Positions 50,445-61,300 of a stretch of 64,000 nt of DNA are shown piece after piece; position 1 is the first letter of the stretch; each line of letters opens with the position of its first letter. The DNA is from Winogradskyella sp. Its GTDB lineage: Bacteria > Bacteroidota > Bacteroidia > Flavobacteriales > Flavobacteriaceae. The notes beneath the pieces are model-generated. The model had not been told where the DNA came from. It saw nothing but the letters and a program-made list of their open reading frames with translations, and did not search any database. A program made the position numbers and the translations under genes. The stretch lies in contig NZ_JANQOM010000063.1 in NCBI RefSeq assembly GCF_028289625.1, positions 1-64,000 of the forward strand, read 5' to 3'.

Positions 50445-51332
50445 ATGATGATAGTTAACCCTCAACTATTTAACTACAGATTAATTATAAGTTCTTTATT
50501 GGTCGTTTTAACAGTTTTGGGAATCTATAGTTTCAATAACTATAAATCCATTAAATCCTACGAAGAATTCCTAAAACAAGAAAAGCTTTTGATAGAAAAA
50601 GAGCTATCAGAAATGCTTAACAGTTATGATGATCTGAGCCAAGATTATGATCTTATGTCTTCACAGCTCCAAGAAGCAAAATTAGAAGCTAAAACTGCTT
50701 TAGATTCTTTGAGATTATTAAAAAGTGACTTATCAATAATCACTAGATTTAAAGACCAGCTTTTGGTATTAAAAACCAAAAGTAAGGTGCTTCTCGCTAC
50801 AGTAGATTCTCTTAATTCTGCTAATCTTAAATTACAGAAAGAGAAGCGTTACGCCATGAATAAAATCGAGAAAAACACCTTAACTATCAATGCGTTAGAG
50901 GAGGCCAATGACGCTCTCAATAAAACCATAGATGAAGCCGCAGTTTTGAAAGCAAATGGTGTAGACGTTACGACCTTTAAAATTAATAATTCCAAAAAGA
51001 AAGCAACTTCAAGAGCCCGACGCGTTAATGCTATGGATGTGTGTATTTATCTTACCGAAAACCCGTTGACCGAGAAGGGGAAAAAGGAGATTTACCTCCA
51101 GATTGTAAGTCCGGATAACAATATCATTGCTGATAAAGGTGAAGTGTTTTTTAACAACACATCATTAATCTACAGTAAAAAAGAGATTATTAACTTCAAT
51201 AACAAAGACTTAGATATTTGCACTACTGTTGCGACATACAAGGAAGACAGGCCTCTTGAAAAAGGCACTTATTTTATAAATGTGTTCCATAAGGATAGAA
51301 AGCTAGGAAGTACAAGTATTCAGTTAAAGTAA
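50445..51332 (+). CDS. Membrane-anchored coiled-coil protein
   Basis: 295 residues: a membrane anchor (about 13-30), a long coiled coil (about 40-165) and a C-terminal beta-rich domain (about 195-295: AMDVCIYLTENPLTEKGKKE, GTYFINVFHKDRKLGSTSI). The coiled coil plus anchor suggests a structural or scaffold role in the envelope. I do not recognise the family. It is followed by a terminator and then glyS. Confidence 0.75.
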   Translation: MMIVNPQLFNYRLIISSLLVVLTVLGIYSFNNYKSIKSYEEFLKQEKLLIEKELSEMLNSYDDLSQDYDLMSSQLQEAKLEAKTALDSLRLLKSDLSIITRFKDQLLVLKTKSKVLLATVDSLNSANLKLQKEKRYAMNKIEKNTLTINALEEANDALNKTIDEAAVLKANGVDVTTFKINNSKKKATSRARRVNAMDVCIYLTENPLTEKGKKEIYLQIVSPDNNIIADKGEVFFNNTSLIYSKKEIINFNNKDLDICTTVATYKEDRPLEKGTYFINVFHKDRKLGSTSIQLK

Positions 51333-51353
51333 TTTCACTTTATAAATTTTATG

Positions 51354-51383
51354 AAACCGCTTGTTAATTTGAGCGGTTTTTTA
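51354..51383 (+). terminator. Terminator between the coiled-coil gene and glyS
   Basis: AAACCGCT (51354-51361) and AGCGGTTT (51372-51379) form an 8-base stem with a 10-base loop followed by TTTT. The glyS promoter element begins within it. Confidence 0.75.
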
Positions 51384-51389
51384 TTTTTG
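51382..51389 (+). promoter_or_regulatory. glyS: Possible -7 element of glyS (TATTTTTG)
   Basis: TATTTTTG matches TAnnTTTG, ends four bases before the ATG and follows TTG at 51361-51363 by 18 bases. Confidence 0.4.
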
Positions 51390-51393
51390 CAAC

Positions 51394-52938
51394 ATGGCAA
51401 ACGAAGACAAATTCAAAAAAGTAATCTCTCATGCAAAAGAGTATGGTTACGTTTTTCAAAGTAGCGAAATTTACGATGGTTTAAGTGCCGTTTATGACTA
51501 TGCACAAAATGGTGCTGAATTAAAGAACAATATTAGAAACTATTGGTGGAAAGCCATGGTACAAATGCACGATAATATTGTAGGTATCGATGCGGCTATA
51601 TTTATGCACCCAACCACTTGGAAAGCCTCTGGCCACGTTGATGCTTTTAACGATCCTTTGATAGACAATAAGGATTCTAAAAAGCGTTACAGAGCTGATG
51701 TATTGGTTGAAGACTATTGTGCAAAGATTGAGGCTAAAATCAACAAGGAAGTTAAAAAGGCAGAAAAGCGTTTTGGTGATGCTTTTAATAGAGAAGAATT
51801 TGTCACCACTAATGGTCGTGTACTTGGCTACCAAGAAAAAATAGATACTATTCTGAAACGTCTGGGGAAATCCCTAGAAAATGAAGATTTGGCAGACGTT
51901 AAAGCTTTGATAGAGGAACTAGAGATTGCAGACCCAATGACTGGAAGTCGTAATTGGACAGACGTTAAACAATTTAATTTAATGTTTGGAACCAAGCTAG
52001 GGGCTTCTGCAGAGACAGCTATGGAATTGTACTTAAGGCCAGAAACAGCTCAAGGTATTTTTGTCAATTTCCTAAATGTTCAAAAAACTGGGCGCATGAA
52101 GATTCCTTTTGGAATTGCCCAAACAGGTAAAGCTTTTAGGAACGAGATTGTTGCCAGACAATTCATTTTTAGAATGCGCGAGTTTGAGCAAATGGAAATG
52201 CAATTCTTCATTAAACCTGGCACACAAAAAGAATGGTTTAATTACTGGAAGGAAACACGCTTAAAATGGCATAAATCCCTTGGTATGGGAGATGATAATT
52301 ATCGTTTCCATGATCACGAAAAATTAGCACATTATGCCGACGCTGCTACAGATATAGAGTTCAATTTCCCATTTGGATTTAAGGAACTAGAGGGTATCCA
52401 CTCGCGTACTGATTTTGACTTAAGCAAGCACGAAGAATACTCTGGTAAAAAATTGCAGTATTTTGACCATGAAGCAAAAGAAAGCTACACTCCTTATGTA
52501 TTAGAGACATCAATTGGATTGGATAGAATGTTCTTAGCTTTATTCTCTAATAGCTTACAAGAAGAAACTTTAGAAGATGGTAGCGAAAGAACCGTTTTAA
52601 AACTACCTGCTGTACTAGCGCCAACTAAAGCTGCAATTTTACCTTTAGTAAGAAAAGATGAGGCCTTAACCGAAATGGCTAAAGCTATTGTTGAGGATCT
52701 TAAGTGGGAATTTAATGTCGCTTATGACGAAAAGGATGCTATAGGCAGACGTTATAGAAGACAAGATGCCGTCGGGACGCCATTCTGTATTACTGTCGAT
52801 GGTGAAAGTATAGAAAACCATACCGTTACACTTCGTTATAGAGACACGATGGAACAGAAACGTATTAAGATTGAAGAACTAAGACATTTAATAAAAGCCG
52901 AAGTGGATGTAAAACACTGGCTGATGAAGATGTCGTAG
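51394..52938 (+). CDS. glyS: Glycyl-tRNA synthetase
   Basis: Charges tRNA-Gly; class II synthetase of the alpha-dimeric (bacterial/archaeal) type, 514 residues. Motifs include FQSSEIYDGLSAVYDYAQNG at the N-terminus, YLRPETAQGIFVNF (motif 2 region), FGIAQTGKAFRNEI, and ETSIGLDRMFLALF near motif 3, with a C-terminal anticodon-binding domain (about 410-514). The last 32 codons are duplicated in degraded form beyond the downstream symporter gene. It stands 35 bases before that symporter gene. Confidence 0.97.
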   Translation: MANEDKFKKVISHAKEYGYVFQSSEIYDGLSAVYDYAQNGAELKNNIRNYWWKAMVQMHDNIVGIDAAIFMHPTTWKASGHVDAFNDPLIDNKDSKKRYRADVLVEDYCAKIEAKINKEVKKAEKRFGDAFNREEFVTTNGRVLGYQEKIDTILKRLGKSLENEDLADVKALIEELEIADPMTGSRNWTDVKQFNLMFGTKLGASAETAMELYLRPETAQGIFVNFLNVQKTGRMKIPFGIAQTGKAFRNEIVARQFIFRMREFEQMEMQFFIKPGTQKEWFNYWKETRLKWHKSLGMGDDNYRFHDHEKLAHYADAATDIEFNFPFGFKELEGIHSRTDFDLSKHEEYSGKKLQYFDHEAKESYTPYVLETSIGLDRMFLALFSNSLQEETLEDGSERTVLKLPAVLAPTKAAILPLVRKDEALTEMAKAIVEDLKWEFNVAYDEKDAIGRRYRRQDAVGTPFCITVDGESIENHTVTLRYRDTMEQKRIKIEELRHLIKAEVDVKHWLMKMS

Positions 52939-52973
52939 TTTTTTAATAACTATACGATATTCCCAGTACATCC

Positions 52974-54647
52974 ATGAGAGAACTAAACGACTTTTTAACT
53001 TTAATTGATAGCTACATAGGCAGTGCGGCTTGGTTTCCTTATGTATTGCTTGGTACAGGTCTATTCTTTACAATTTATCTTAAATTTCCTCAAGTTCGGT
53101 ATTTTCGTTTTGCACTACGTGTCGTTCGCGGTAAATATGATAAAGCAGAGCATGAAGGAGACACGAATCATTTTCAAGCCCTAACAACAGCATTATCAGG
53201 AACCGTAGGTACAGGAAATATTGCCGGTGTGGCACTGGCCATTCACATTGGTGGTCCTGCAGCGGTTTTCTGGATGTTAATGACTGCAGTAGTTGGGATG
53301 TGTACCAAATTTGTAGAAGTAACACTATCTCACAAATACCGAGAAAAAGCTGAGGATGGCAGTATGGCCGGTGGCCCTATGTACTACATGAAGAACAAAC
53401 TAAATATGAAGTGGCTTGCCGCAATCTTTGCTTTTGCCACAATACTTTCTTCTTTTGGAACAGGGTCATTACCACAGATCAATAGTATTTCGGCTTCATT
53501 GAATGCTACTTTTGGCTTGAATGAAATGTTAGTTGGTGGTGTACTGGCCATCTTGCTTGGATTGGTTATTATAGGAGGTATAAAACGAATAGCTGCAGTT
53601 ACTTCAAGGCTAGTCCCTACTATGGCCTTTATATACCTCATTGGTGCGTTAGCTGTTATTTTTTACAATTATGAGAATATCATTCCATCTTTTGTTTCCA
53701 TTTTTTCCGACTTATTCACAGGCTCAGCTGCCTCAGGAGGATTTTTGGGTGCCAGCATCGCCTTTGCATTTAACAAAGGGGTAGGTCGAGGGCTTTTCTC
53801 AAATGAAGCTGGGCAGGGAAGTGCTCCAATTGCACATGCAGCAGCAAGAGCCAAGCAACCTGTTTCTGAAGGCCTTGTGGCTATCTTAGAACCCTTCATC
53901 GATACTATTTTTATCTGTACCTTAACTGCTATGGTACTATTATCCTCTGGAGTATGGACAGAAAAGCTCGATAATCAATTTGATTATGTGGATATGGAAA
54001 TCCTAGATGGTATGTACTCTGATGCTACTGAAGAAGGAAGGATTACTTTAGGCAAGCATATCAGCCAGGAAGATCCTATACCGCTTTATAATGGTAAGCT
54101 AACTATTGTTGATGGAAGAATTAAGGAAAAGATTTCTGTAATCAATGCACGATCATTGGCTGAGAACATACTTGTAAAACGAGACTTGGAGCTCATATCA
54201 GAAGAAATAACTGTCCTTAATGGCAAACCTGAGGATTTATCTATAAATTTTGAAGGTCGATCATTAGTACATAGTGCCCCTCTCACTGCAGAGGCTTTTA
54301 CCAGAAGTTATTTTGGAGAATATGGGAAATATATAGTTTCAATCGGGCTCTTATTGTTTGCATTCAGTACAGCAATAAGTTGGTCTTATTATGGCGGAAG
54401 AGCCATGACCTATTTGTTAGGGTCCAAATCCGTAGTGTATTATCGCATAATTTATGTGATAGCCTTTTTTGTGGCCTCTTTTGCAGATACCACGGTAATA
54501 TGGACACTTTCAGGAATTACCATTGCACTCATGACGTTACCCAATCTTTTTGGCATACTTATGTTACGTAAAGATATGAAAGCCACCGTTGCCGATTATT
54601 GGAATACCTTTAAAAAAGACTGGCCGAACGAGTCTACCCCTGAATAA
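52974..54647 (+). CDS. Alanine/glycine:cation symporter (AGCS family) with an inserted domain
   Basis: Sodium- or proton-coupled uptake of small amino acids. 557 residues with about ten membrane segments. Family motifs: [20 protein letters not shown] near the N-terminus, [20 protein letters not shown], and [20 protein letters not shown] near the C-terminus. Between about residues 326 and 435 it has an extra soluble stretch ([20 protein letters not shown] and [16 protein letters not shown]). It sits between glyS and a degraded copy of the glyS 3' end. Glycine uptake next to glycyl-tRNA synthetase may be functionally related or the trace of an insertion. Confidence 0.9.
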   Translation: MRELNDFLTLIDSYIGSAAWFPYVLLGTGLFFTIYLKFPQVRYFRFALRVVRGKYDKAEHEGDTNHFQALTTALSGTVGTGNIAGVALAIHIGGPAAVFWMLMTAVVGMCTKFVEVTLSHKYREKAEDGSMAGGPMYYMKNKLNMKWLAAIFAFATILSSFGTGSLPQINSISASLNATFGLNEMLVGGVLAILLGLVIIGGIKRIAAVTSRLVPTMAFIYLIGALAVIFYNYENIIPSFVSIFSDLFTGSAASGGFLGASIAFAFNKGVGRGLFSNEAGQGSAPIAHAAARAKQPVSEGLVAILEPFIDTIFICTLTAMVLLSSGVWTEKLDNQFDYVDMEILDGMYSDATEEGRITLGKHISQEDPIPLYNGKLTIVDGRIKEKISVINARSLAENILVKRDLELISEEITVLNGKPEDLSINFEGRSLVHSAPLTAEAFTRSYFGEYGKYIVSIGLLLFAFSTAISWSYYGGRAMTYLLGSKSVVYYRIIYVIAFFVASFADTTVIWTLSGITIALMTLPNLFGILMLRKDMKATVADYWNTFKKDWPNESTPE

Positions 54648-54662
54648 TTGAGAGGGTTAAAA

Positions 54663-54758
54663 TATACTCTAGGACAAAAACGCATTAAGCTTAAAGAATT
54701 AAAAAGCTTAATAAAAAACATAGTGACTATAAATCACTTGCTGATTAAGATGAAGTAA
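54663..54758 (+). pseudogene. Degraded copy of the glyS 3' end
   Basis: Thirty-two codons ending in TAA align with the last codons of glyS: the translated remnant contains QKRI, EL, LIK, HLL and KM at matching places, and 67 of 93 aligned bases agree by my hand count. Nothing upstream resembles the rest of glyS. It marks the far side of the symporter gene. Confidence 0.75.
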
Positions 54759-54881
54759 AATACCTTAGAAAGGTTTGGCTTTGACCCTAGTTAAATAAGA
54801 TGAGCTTTTTTAAATTTTCTCCCCTAAAAGAATTATTTTTACTTGCACACTAATCAACCTTTGTTTCAAAAACCTTCAACT

Positions 54882-57800
54882 ATGAAAAGTAAATATCTTT
54901 TATTTTATACCATTCTTCTTTTTTTTTCAGTAACTTCTTCTTTCGCACAAACCAACAAAAAACAGAAAGAATCTCAAAAGGCCATTTCTTATGGTAAGAT
55001 GCAATTGATTCGTACTGTTCCTAGCATTGCTGATCAAATAAAATCCGGCACATTTATTCCCGCTGAATATGAAGGAGAAATCGAAGCACCTCCAAAAAGG
55101 CGCCATGGTAATAGGGTGGTTCCCGGTAAAGGGTCAGATCTTGATGATCCTGCAAGACAAACTAATCTTCCAACAAGACAGGGAAGAGCTCCTGAATTTG
55201 TTTTTACTGCAGATGACACACCACAGGCAGGTGTAACTGATCCCACTGGAGCTGTTGGTCCAAATCACTATTTGGCAGCTTGGAATGTTGGATTTAGAAT
55301 TTTCGATAAAACTGGTAATCCTTTAATACCAGAGGCAAGTTTAGGAACCATATTGACTGGCAACACTACTGGAGATCCCATAGTACTTTATGACCCATGG
55401 GTAGATCGATACATAATAACTGAATTTGATAATAACCCTAACGGTTTTGAAATGGCTATTTCTCAAGGGCCAGATCCAGTAAATGATGGCTGGTTTGTTT
55501 ATATTAATACATTTCCTACCCCTGCATTCCCGGATTATACTAAATTTTCTATTTGGTCAGATGGTTATTATGTTACCGCAAATATTTTTGGTGGTGCTAC
55601 AAACGAGGGTGTTTGGGTTGTAGAAAGAGATAAAATTATATTAGGTGAGCCAGCGCAATATGTTGGTCTTCCGCTTACAGGATTAGAAGATAATGGCTTT
55701 TATAGCCCTCAAGGGTTTAATGTTACAAATGGGGAATTGCCTCCACCTGGAAACTTTCCTGTAGTTTACATGCAAGATGATGCATGGGCTGGTGTTTCGA
55801 ATGATCACTTAAAAATATGGACAGTTAACGTAGACTGGGATAATATCTCCAACTCTACAATATCAGCACCTGTAGAACTTGGATTAGGTGATGGAGTAAG
55901 TCCTTTTACCTCAGTATTTGATGGGGGTGGATTTTCAAACTTATCACAACCTAATGGTGGGGTTCCTGTAGATGCCTTACAAGCCATAATTATGAACCAA
56001 GCGCAATACAGACGCTTTTGTGACTACAATTCGGCCGTTTTCAATTTTGTTGTTGATACTCAAGCAGGTCCTTCTGAACTTGCAGGTGTGAGATGGTATG
56101 AATTAAGGCAGACTATTGATGGAGGTCCTTGGACCGTATACCAAGAGGGTACTTATACTGTTCCTGGTGGAGTAAGAGACGCTTTTTCGGCAAGTATGGC
56201 CATGGACATCTATGGGAATATCGGGATGGCCTATACATCTGTGGGCACTAATCCTGGCGAAGAAATTTCAATAAGATATACTGGCAGACTTGCTGATGAT
56301 CCACTTGGAGATATGACCATAGGCGAGGAACTTATTTTTCAGAGCACGGCAAATAATCCCGGTGTTAGGCTAGCAGACTATGTACATTTAACTGTTGATC
56401 CTTCAGATGATGCTACGTTTTGGCATATTGCCGAAGTATTTATGCCACAAAGATCTGACGTTGTTGGTGTTTTTAAAATTGATGATAGCGAACCTAATGA
56501 TGCTGCAATAATAAGTGTCGATTCACCTATTAGCTCTACTCTATCTAATGCAGAAACTATAACAGTCACTATAGAGAATTATGGCAATAATACCTTAACA
56601 AGTATACCCGTTAGCTACGCTATTAATGGAGGTGCTAATGTTAACGAAACATGGACTGGTAGTTTAGCGCCTGGAACAACGGTACAATATAGCTTTACAC
56701 AAACGGCCGATTTATCTAGTGGAGGTGAATTTGAAATTGAGACTAGAACAAACATTGGTGCAGACACTGCCCCACAAAATGATTGTTTTGGTAAAACCGT
56801 CACCAATATATCGCCTAACGACATAGGTATTACAGCTATCACTTCACCTCTTTCAAGTGTACTTGGTAATTCGGAACAAATAACGGTCACTGTCACTAAT
56901 TTTGGTGGAGCTCCACAGACAAATTTCCCAATCACCTATACAATTAATGGCGCAGGTTTAGTTACTGAAACTTTTACTGGAACTCTTGCTGTTGGTGAGT
57001 CTGTACCATACACCTTTAGTGCAACTGCCGACCTATCTGTAACAAACCAAACATATCTTATAGAATCTTGCACAGCATTGGCTTCTGATGAAGATATGTC
57101 TAATGATTGCACCAGCGAAACAGTTACCAATATATTGGTACTTTGCATGCCCGAAGCTACTTCTGGTTGTGGAGTAGATGGCATTAAGCGTTTTATTCTT
57201 GAAGATATAGATGCCGATGACGGAGGTAGCGGCTGCAATACAGAGCCTAGTTCCTCACCTCAAGGGTATGCCGATAGAAGAAACCTGTCTACGGACTTAG
57301 ACAGAAGTATTGGGAACAACTCTTACACAATAGAAGCACAACAGAATTGGACTAATGGTATTGGTGTAGAGGTATTTTCCGTTTGGATAGATTTTGATGA
57401 TAGCGGAACATTTGAAGATTCCGAACGACTAATCTCTGGTGAGTTTTTTACAGCAGCTGGAAGTTTGAGTAATTTCACCCTTAATATTCCTGTCGATGCC
57501 AATTTAGGGCCTCATACGCTAAGGGCAAAAGCTATTGATGGTTCAGCATCTGGCGACATACTAAACCCTTGTACCAATTTTGCTTGGGGAGAAGTACATG
57601 ACTATACCGTTAATATAGTAGATTCGACTTTAAGTGTTGATGATTTTGAATTAGAAAATAGTTCTTTCACCATAATTACTTTACCAAATAACCAATTTAA
57701 AATTGACTTAAAGACATTGTATTCTGGCCCTATTACATTTAAACTGTTTAACACGTTAGGTCAACAGCTTGTATTTAACAATATCTCAAAACAAGGTGAT

Positions 57801-57905
57801 GTATACACATATGATTTAGACATGAGCTACGCATCTAGCGGAGTATATATTGTTAAAATAGGCATAGATAATAGCTTTAAAACAGGTAGAATCATCGTAA
57901 AATAA
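54882..57905 (+). CDS. Large secreted protein with T9SS sorting domain
   Basis: 1007 residues from the ATG at 54882, where a signal peptide starts (MKSKYLLFYTILLFFSVTSS); a TTG at 54843 would precede it. The N-terminal half is a beta-propeller-like region with DPTGAVGPNHYLAAWN. Two CARDB-like beta domains follow (about 550-640 and 645-745; SPISSTLSNAETITVTI and SPLSSVLGNSEQITVTV). Then comes a GEVED domain (WIDFDDSGTFEDSERL, GEVHDYTVNI) and a T9SS type A sorting domain at the C-terminus (FKLFNTLGQQLVF, SSGVYIVKIG). It is exported across the outer membrane. The target is unknown; adhesion or polymer binding is possible. Confidence 0.85.
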   Translation: MKSKYLLFYTILLFFSVTSSFAQTNKKQKESQKAISYGKMQLIRTVPSIADQIKSGTFIPAEYEGEIEAPPKRRHGNRVVPGKGSDLDDPARQTNLPTRQGRAPEFVFTADDTPQAGVTDPTGAVGPNHYLAAWNVGFRIFDKTGNPLIPEASLGTILTGNTTGDPIVLYDPWVDRYIITEFDNNPNGFEMAISQGPDPVNDGWFVYINTFPTPAFPDYTKFSIWSDGYYVTANIFGGATNEGVWVVERDKIILGEPAQYVGLPLTGLEDNGFYSPQGFNVTNGELPPPGNFPVVYMQDDAWAGVSNDHLKIWTVNVDWDNISNSTISAPVELGLGDGVSPFTSVFDGGGFSNLSQPNGGVPVDALQAIIMNQAQYRRFCDYNSAVFNFVVDTQAGPSELAGVRWYELRQTIDGGPWTVYQEGTYTVPGGVRDAFSASMAMDIYGNIGMAYTSVGTNPGEEISIRYTGRLADDPLGDMTIGEELIFQSTANNPGVRLADYVHLTVDPSDDATFWHIAEVFMPQRSDVVGVFKIDDSEPNDAAIISVDSPISSTLSNAETITVTIENYGNNTLTSIPVSYAINGGANVNETWTGSLAPGTTVQYSFTQTADLSSGGEFEIETRTNIGADTAPQNDCFGKTVTNISPNDIGITAITSPLSSVLGNSEQITVTVTNFGGAPQTNFPITYTINGAGLVTETFTGTLAVGESVPYTFSATADLSVTNQTYLIESCTALASDEDMSNDCTSETVTNILVLCMPEATSGCGVDGIKRFILEDIDADDGGSGCNTEPSSSPQGYADRRNLSTDLDRSIGNNSYTIEAQQNWTNGIGVEVFSVWIDFDDSGTFEDSERLISGEFFTAAGSLSNFTLNIPVDANLGPHTLRAKAIDGSASGDILNPCTNFAWGEVHDYTVNIVDSTLSVDDFELENSSFTIITLPNNQFKIDLKTLYSGPITFKLFNTLGQQLVFNNISKQGDVYTYDLDMSYASSGVYIVKIGIDNSFKTGRIIVK

Positions 57906-57922
57906 TTAGCATTTTAAAATAT

Positions 57923-57949
57923 AAAAGAGAAGTTTAATGCTTCTCTTTT
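57923..57949. terminator. Bidirectional terminator at the end of two convergent genes
   Basis: AAAAGAGAAG (57923-57932) and CTTCTCTTTT (57940-57949), a perfect 10-base stem with a 7-base loop. The stop codon of the minus-strand lipoprotein gene lies in the loop. T-runs follow on both strands. Confidence 0.75.
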
Positions 57950-58314
57950 TTTATATCTATAAGTTCGATAGGTTGAATAACATCGCACCTATATGGCATA
58001 CGAAGTCGGCGATATTTATAATATATAATCATTGAGTCCTTTCTAAAAGGAAGGTATTTTTTTTCCTCCAAATTTATAGGGTCGAACTCAGAGTTTATCT
58101 CTCTATCAATAATGATATATGAGCACTGTGAATCACTAATATATTTCACCCTACCTATTGAATATCCTTCTTCTATTAGCGTTTTATTGACATCATTATT
58201 TTTTACAATGGACTCTCCCTTTGATTGTTTTTCTTCTCCAGTTTTAAACGTATTACAAGATTTTAAACTTATAATTAGAATTAAAATCGAAAGTCTCAAT
58301 GGAATATTCATCAT
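57934..58314 (-). CDS. Small lipoprotein of unknown function
   Basis: 126 residues. The N-terminus reads MMNIPLRLSILILIISLKSC, a lipoprotein signal with Cys20, then a polar linker and a compact domain with IDREINSEFDPINLEEKKYL and RRLRMPYRCDVIQPIELIDI. Family not recognised. Its stop codon lies in the loop of the terminator shared with the T9SS gene. Nothing further can be read. Confidence 0.7.
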   Translation of the reverse strand: MMNIPLRLSILILIISLKSCNTFKTGEEKQSKGESIVKNNDVNKTLIEEGYSIGRVKYISDSQCSYIIIDREINSEFDPINLEEKKYLPFRKDSMIIYYKYRRLRMPYRCDVIQPIELIDIKKEKH

Positions 58315-58389
58315 TTATAGATATTATAATCGATTAATAAATTTAGTCATTTAAGTATTTTGGTCGTCTTTATTTCTGTTGATCATATA

Positions 58390-61300
58390 TTAAAAATACG
58401 CCCTTAACTGTATGGTGCCCGTATGAATGACTTGAGATGTTTCTGTCTTTCTCCCAAAATAGTTAAGGTTAAGGTCTAAAAATTTTGTGATTTTTTTCTG
58501 GGCTAATAAGCTCCAAGTAAAGTTTTGCCCAGGTTGTAGTCCTTCTAACATTTGGTAAGCTACTGGTGTATTTGGGTTACCTTCAAATTCGTTTTGAAAG
58601 AAATTGAATTCTCCTGTTAAAGCAATTTTAGCTGCTTTGTTATAGGTAAAAGATAGTCCATAATTATTCTGTGCCAGTGACTCTAAACTACCAATGGTAT
58701 TGTTCTTAGAGGTGTATTGGTAAAAGACATCAAATTGTGCATTCTCACTAAACAAATAGGATAGCTTTGGCTGAAAGCGTTCTTCTTCAATATTAAAATT
58801 TCGGTTAGCAAAGTTTTCACTAATACTTTCATCTGTTCCAAGACTAGCCAAGGTATTAATAAGCCAACTTTCAGCAAACTTATGGTTAAAATTCAACTGA
58901 TGATTGGTTAATTTATTTTCTTGAAAACCTATAGATAATAAATTGCGACTTGTGTTGGTTAAAAATGTATAAGATGTTGTGTAACGTTGCTTTCCTCTGT
59001 TATAAAACAGCACATTACGCACGCTATTGTTTAGGGCTAGCTGGTTTTCTTCATCATTTTCAAAAGGATTGAGATTAAAGTTGTTACCTTCTCTCCGCAC
59101 TTTTCTATCTATTAAATACGAGGTCTGGTTATAAAAATGGGAAAAGAATTTCTTCGTTTTATTATCGGATTTGCTCCATTGAATTGGGTTAATCGTCAGG
59201 GTTTGGCTTAACCGATTTTGATGCGTCCTCACAAAAACCTGATTGGGCAATAACACCCTAATATAATTGCCTTGGTCTGCAAATTGGGCGATTTCAAATT
59301 CATTAAGCTCTTGTATACCATTCTCATTATAGTCTATCCAAGTAAAGGTCCCTTGGCCTGCCTCTACCTCAACATAGGTAAAGTCTTGTTGTGGTAAAGT
59401 TCCAGAATTAGTTTCAAAGCTGGTATTCCATAACACCAGATTATTAAAGAATTTCTGATTGTAGTTCAATCGGCTATTCAAACTTTGTTCATCTCCAGAA
59501 GTTTCGTCTTCCGCTTTTAAGTCTCTAAAATTTACAAATAATTGAAGGCTGGTATTTTTATTCTGAATAAATCGCGATTTTAGGTAATAGGTATTTGAGG
59601 TATTTACGCGTTCTACCAAGTTATTTCTTAGACTATCGTTAAACCGTCTAATATAACCAACCTCTGTAAAAACTTTGGTACTATCACCAATACCTACAAA
59701 AGCTTCATAAGCTGTAAATTTTTGGCTTAATGGTGTTAATGAATCTGTTGCAATAACCGTTTGTTCATTATCTTCAATGGCAAACTTTGCACCAATCCAT
59801 TTATTGTTTTTAACATATACTGCACGATTAAACGACCTTAAAAACGTGGAACGGTTAATGGTACTCTCACTATTTAAATAACTGGTGTTTGAAAATATAT
59901 TGAAATTACCCAATTGCAAATTAGCTGAGGCGTTATGCCGACTACCATTGAAATTATTGTCATAGTCCAAATACTCAAAATTATAATTGGCAATCCCTTT
60001 TTTAGAATGTGATAATTGCAATCCTGAAGTGAATAGCAGTTGGTTGCCTATAATGTTATTGCCTTGGTCATCTCTATTGTCCTCCAAGTTCCAATCGCGA
60101 TTAAACTCTGCCCTGTATAAACGTTGAATTGTCCTAAAATTCTCTTGAATGAAATCCGCATCCACCAAAGCGGACAAATTCCAGAGGCTATCCGATTTTA
60201 TCAACTTTTGATTTACACTTAGCTTTCCTGCAAAACCATCATTGTCATTATCGTCAATACTAGAAAACAAATTAAGATCGTTCTTGCTTCCAGCCAATTC
60301 AAAAAACACATTAGTCTTTTCAGAAGGTTGATAACGTCCATTCAAAATAGCAATTTGCAAGCGTTCTGGAGCAACTAATTGGGTGATGGGTTCATAATTT
60401 CCTTGTGGTATTCCACCGACCGGAGGTACATACTCAAAAATATTACTTACCGCATCATCATTGATAAGTACATAATTACCTTGATTAGCTCCTACCAAAG
60501 TAAACCGAACACTAAACAATTGATCATCAGGATTTTGGGAAAACACAAACACTTCCTCTCCATCAATGATTTCTTGTCGGTAGAGAATCCTGTTTTCCGA
60601 AAATGACTCTTCTGTTGCGGATGATGCCACCATTAGGCTTGTATCATCACCAGCATCTGCTAAAACCTGTGTCTGTTCTGATGACAAATTTTGTTGAAGC
60701 GGCTGATTTTTAGCATCGCTTTCAGAAAATACAGAAATGTTGAGGCTCAGTTTTTCTGTCTTAAATGTCCCACCTCCGAAGACCGTAAATCGCGAATAAT
60801 TACGCTCGCTAAACTGATAATCAACCGTTATTCGCATTTCGGATGTAATCGGATATGTCGAATTAAAAATAATCTCACCTGCATTATAATCAATGATATA
60901 ATCCCTGTTCTCCCCACGTTCTAAGGGTACACCATTAACATAAACCGTTTCACTGCCAGAAACAATAAGCACAAACAACTCGTTCTTGGGCCCTCTTAAT
61001 TTATAAGGCCCTTGGTTACCTTCTTGGGCCGTAAATTGTGTTGTTGTAAATTGTCCTCTTACTAAGGCACCAGAGGCAAACACAGACGTCTTTTCACTTA
61101 AGTTGGCACTCACCAATAAACCCTGGACACGCTTCGAAAAATTAGCAAAATAACTATTGGTATTTACCAAATCTATGTCACCTGCTCTAATATTCCAGTT
61201 GTCACTAAACAGCTCTATAAAAACTTGATCAAATTCATCTAAACGCTGTGAATAACCACTCTCTTGTAAAGGAATATTGGCATCTTGTATTGAGGCTCTT

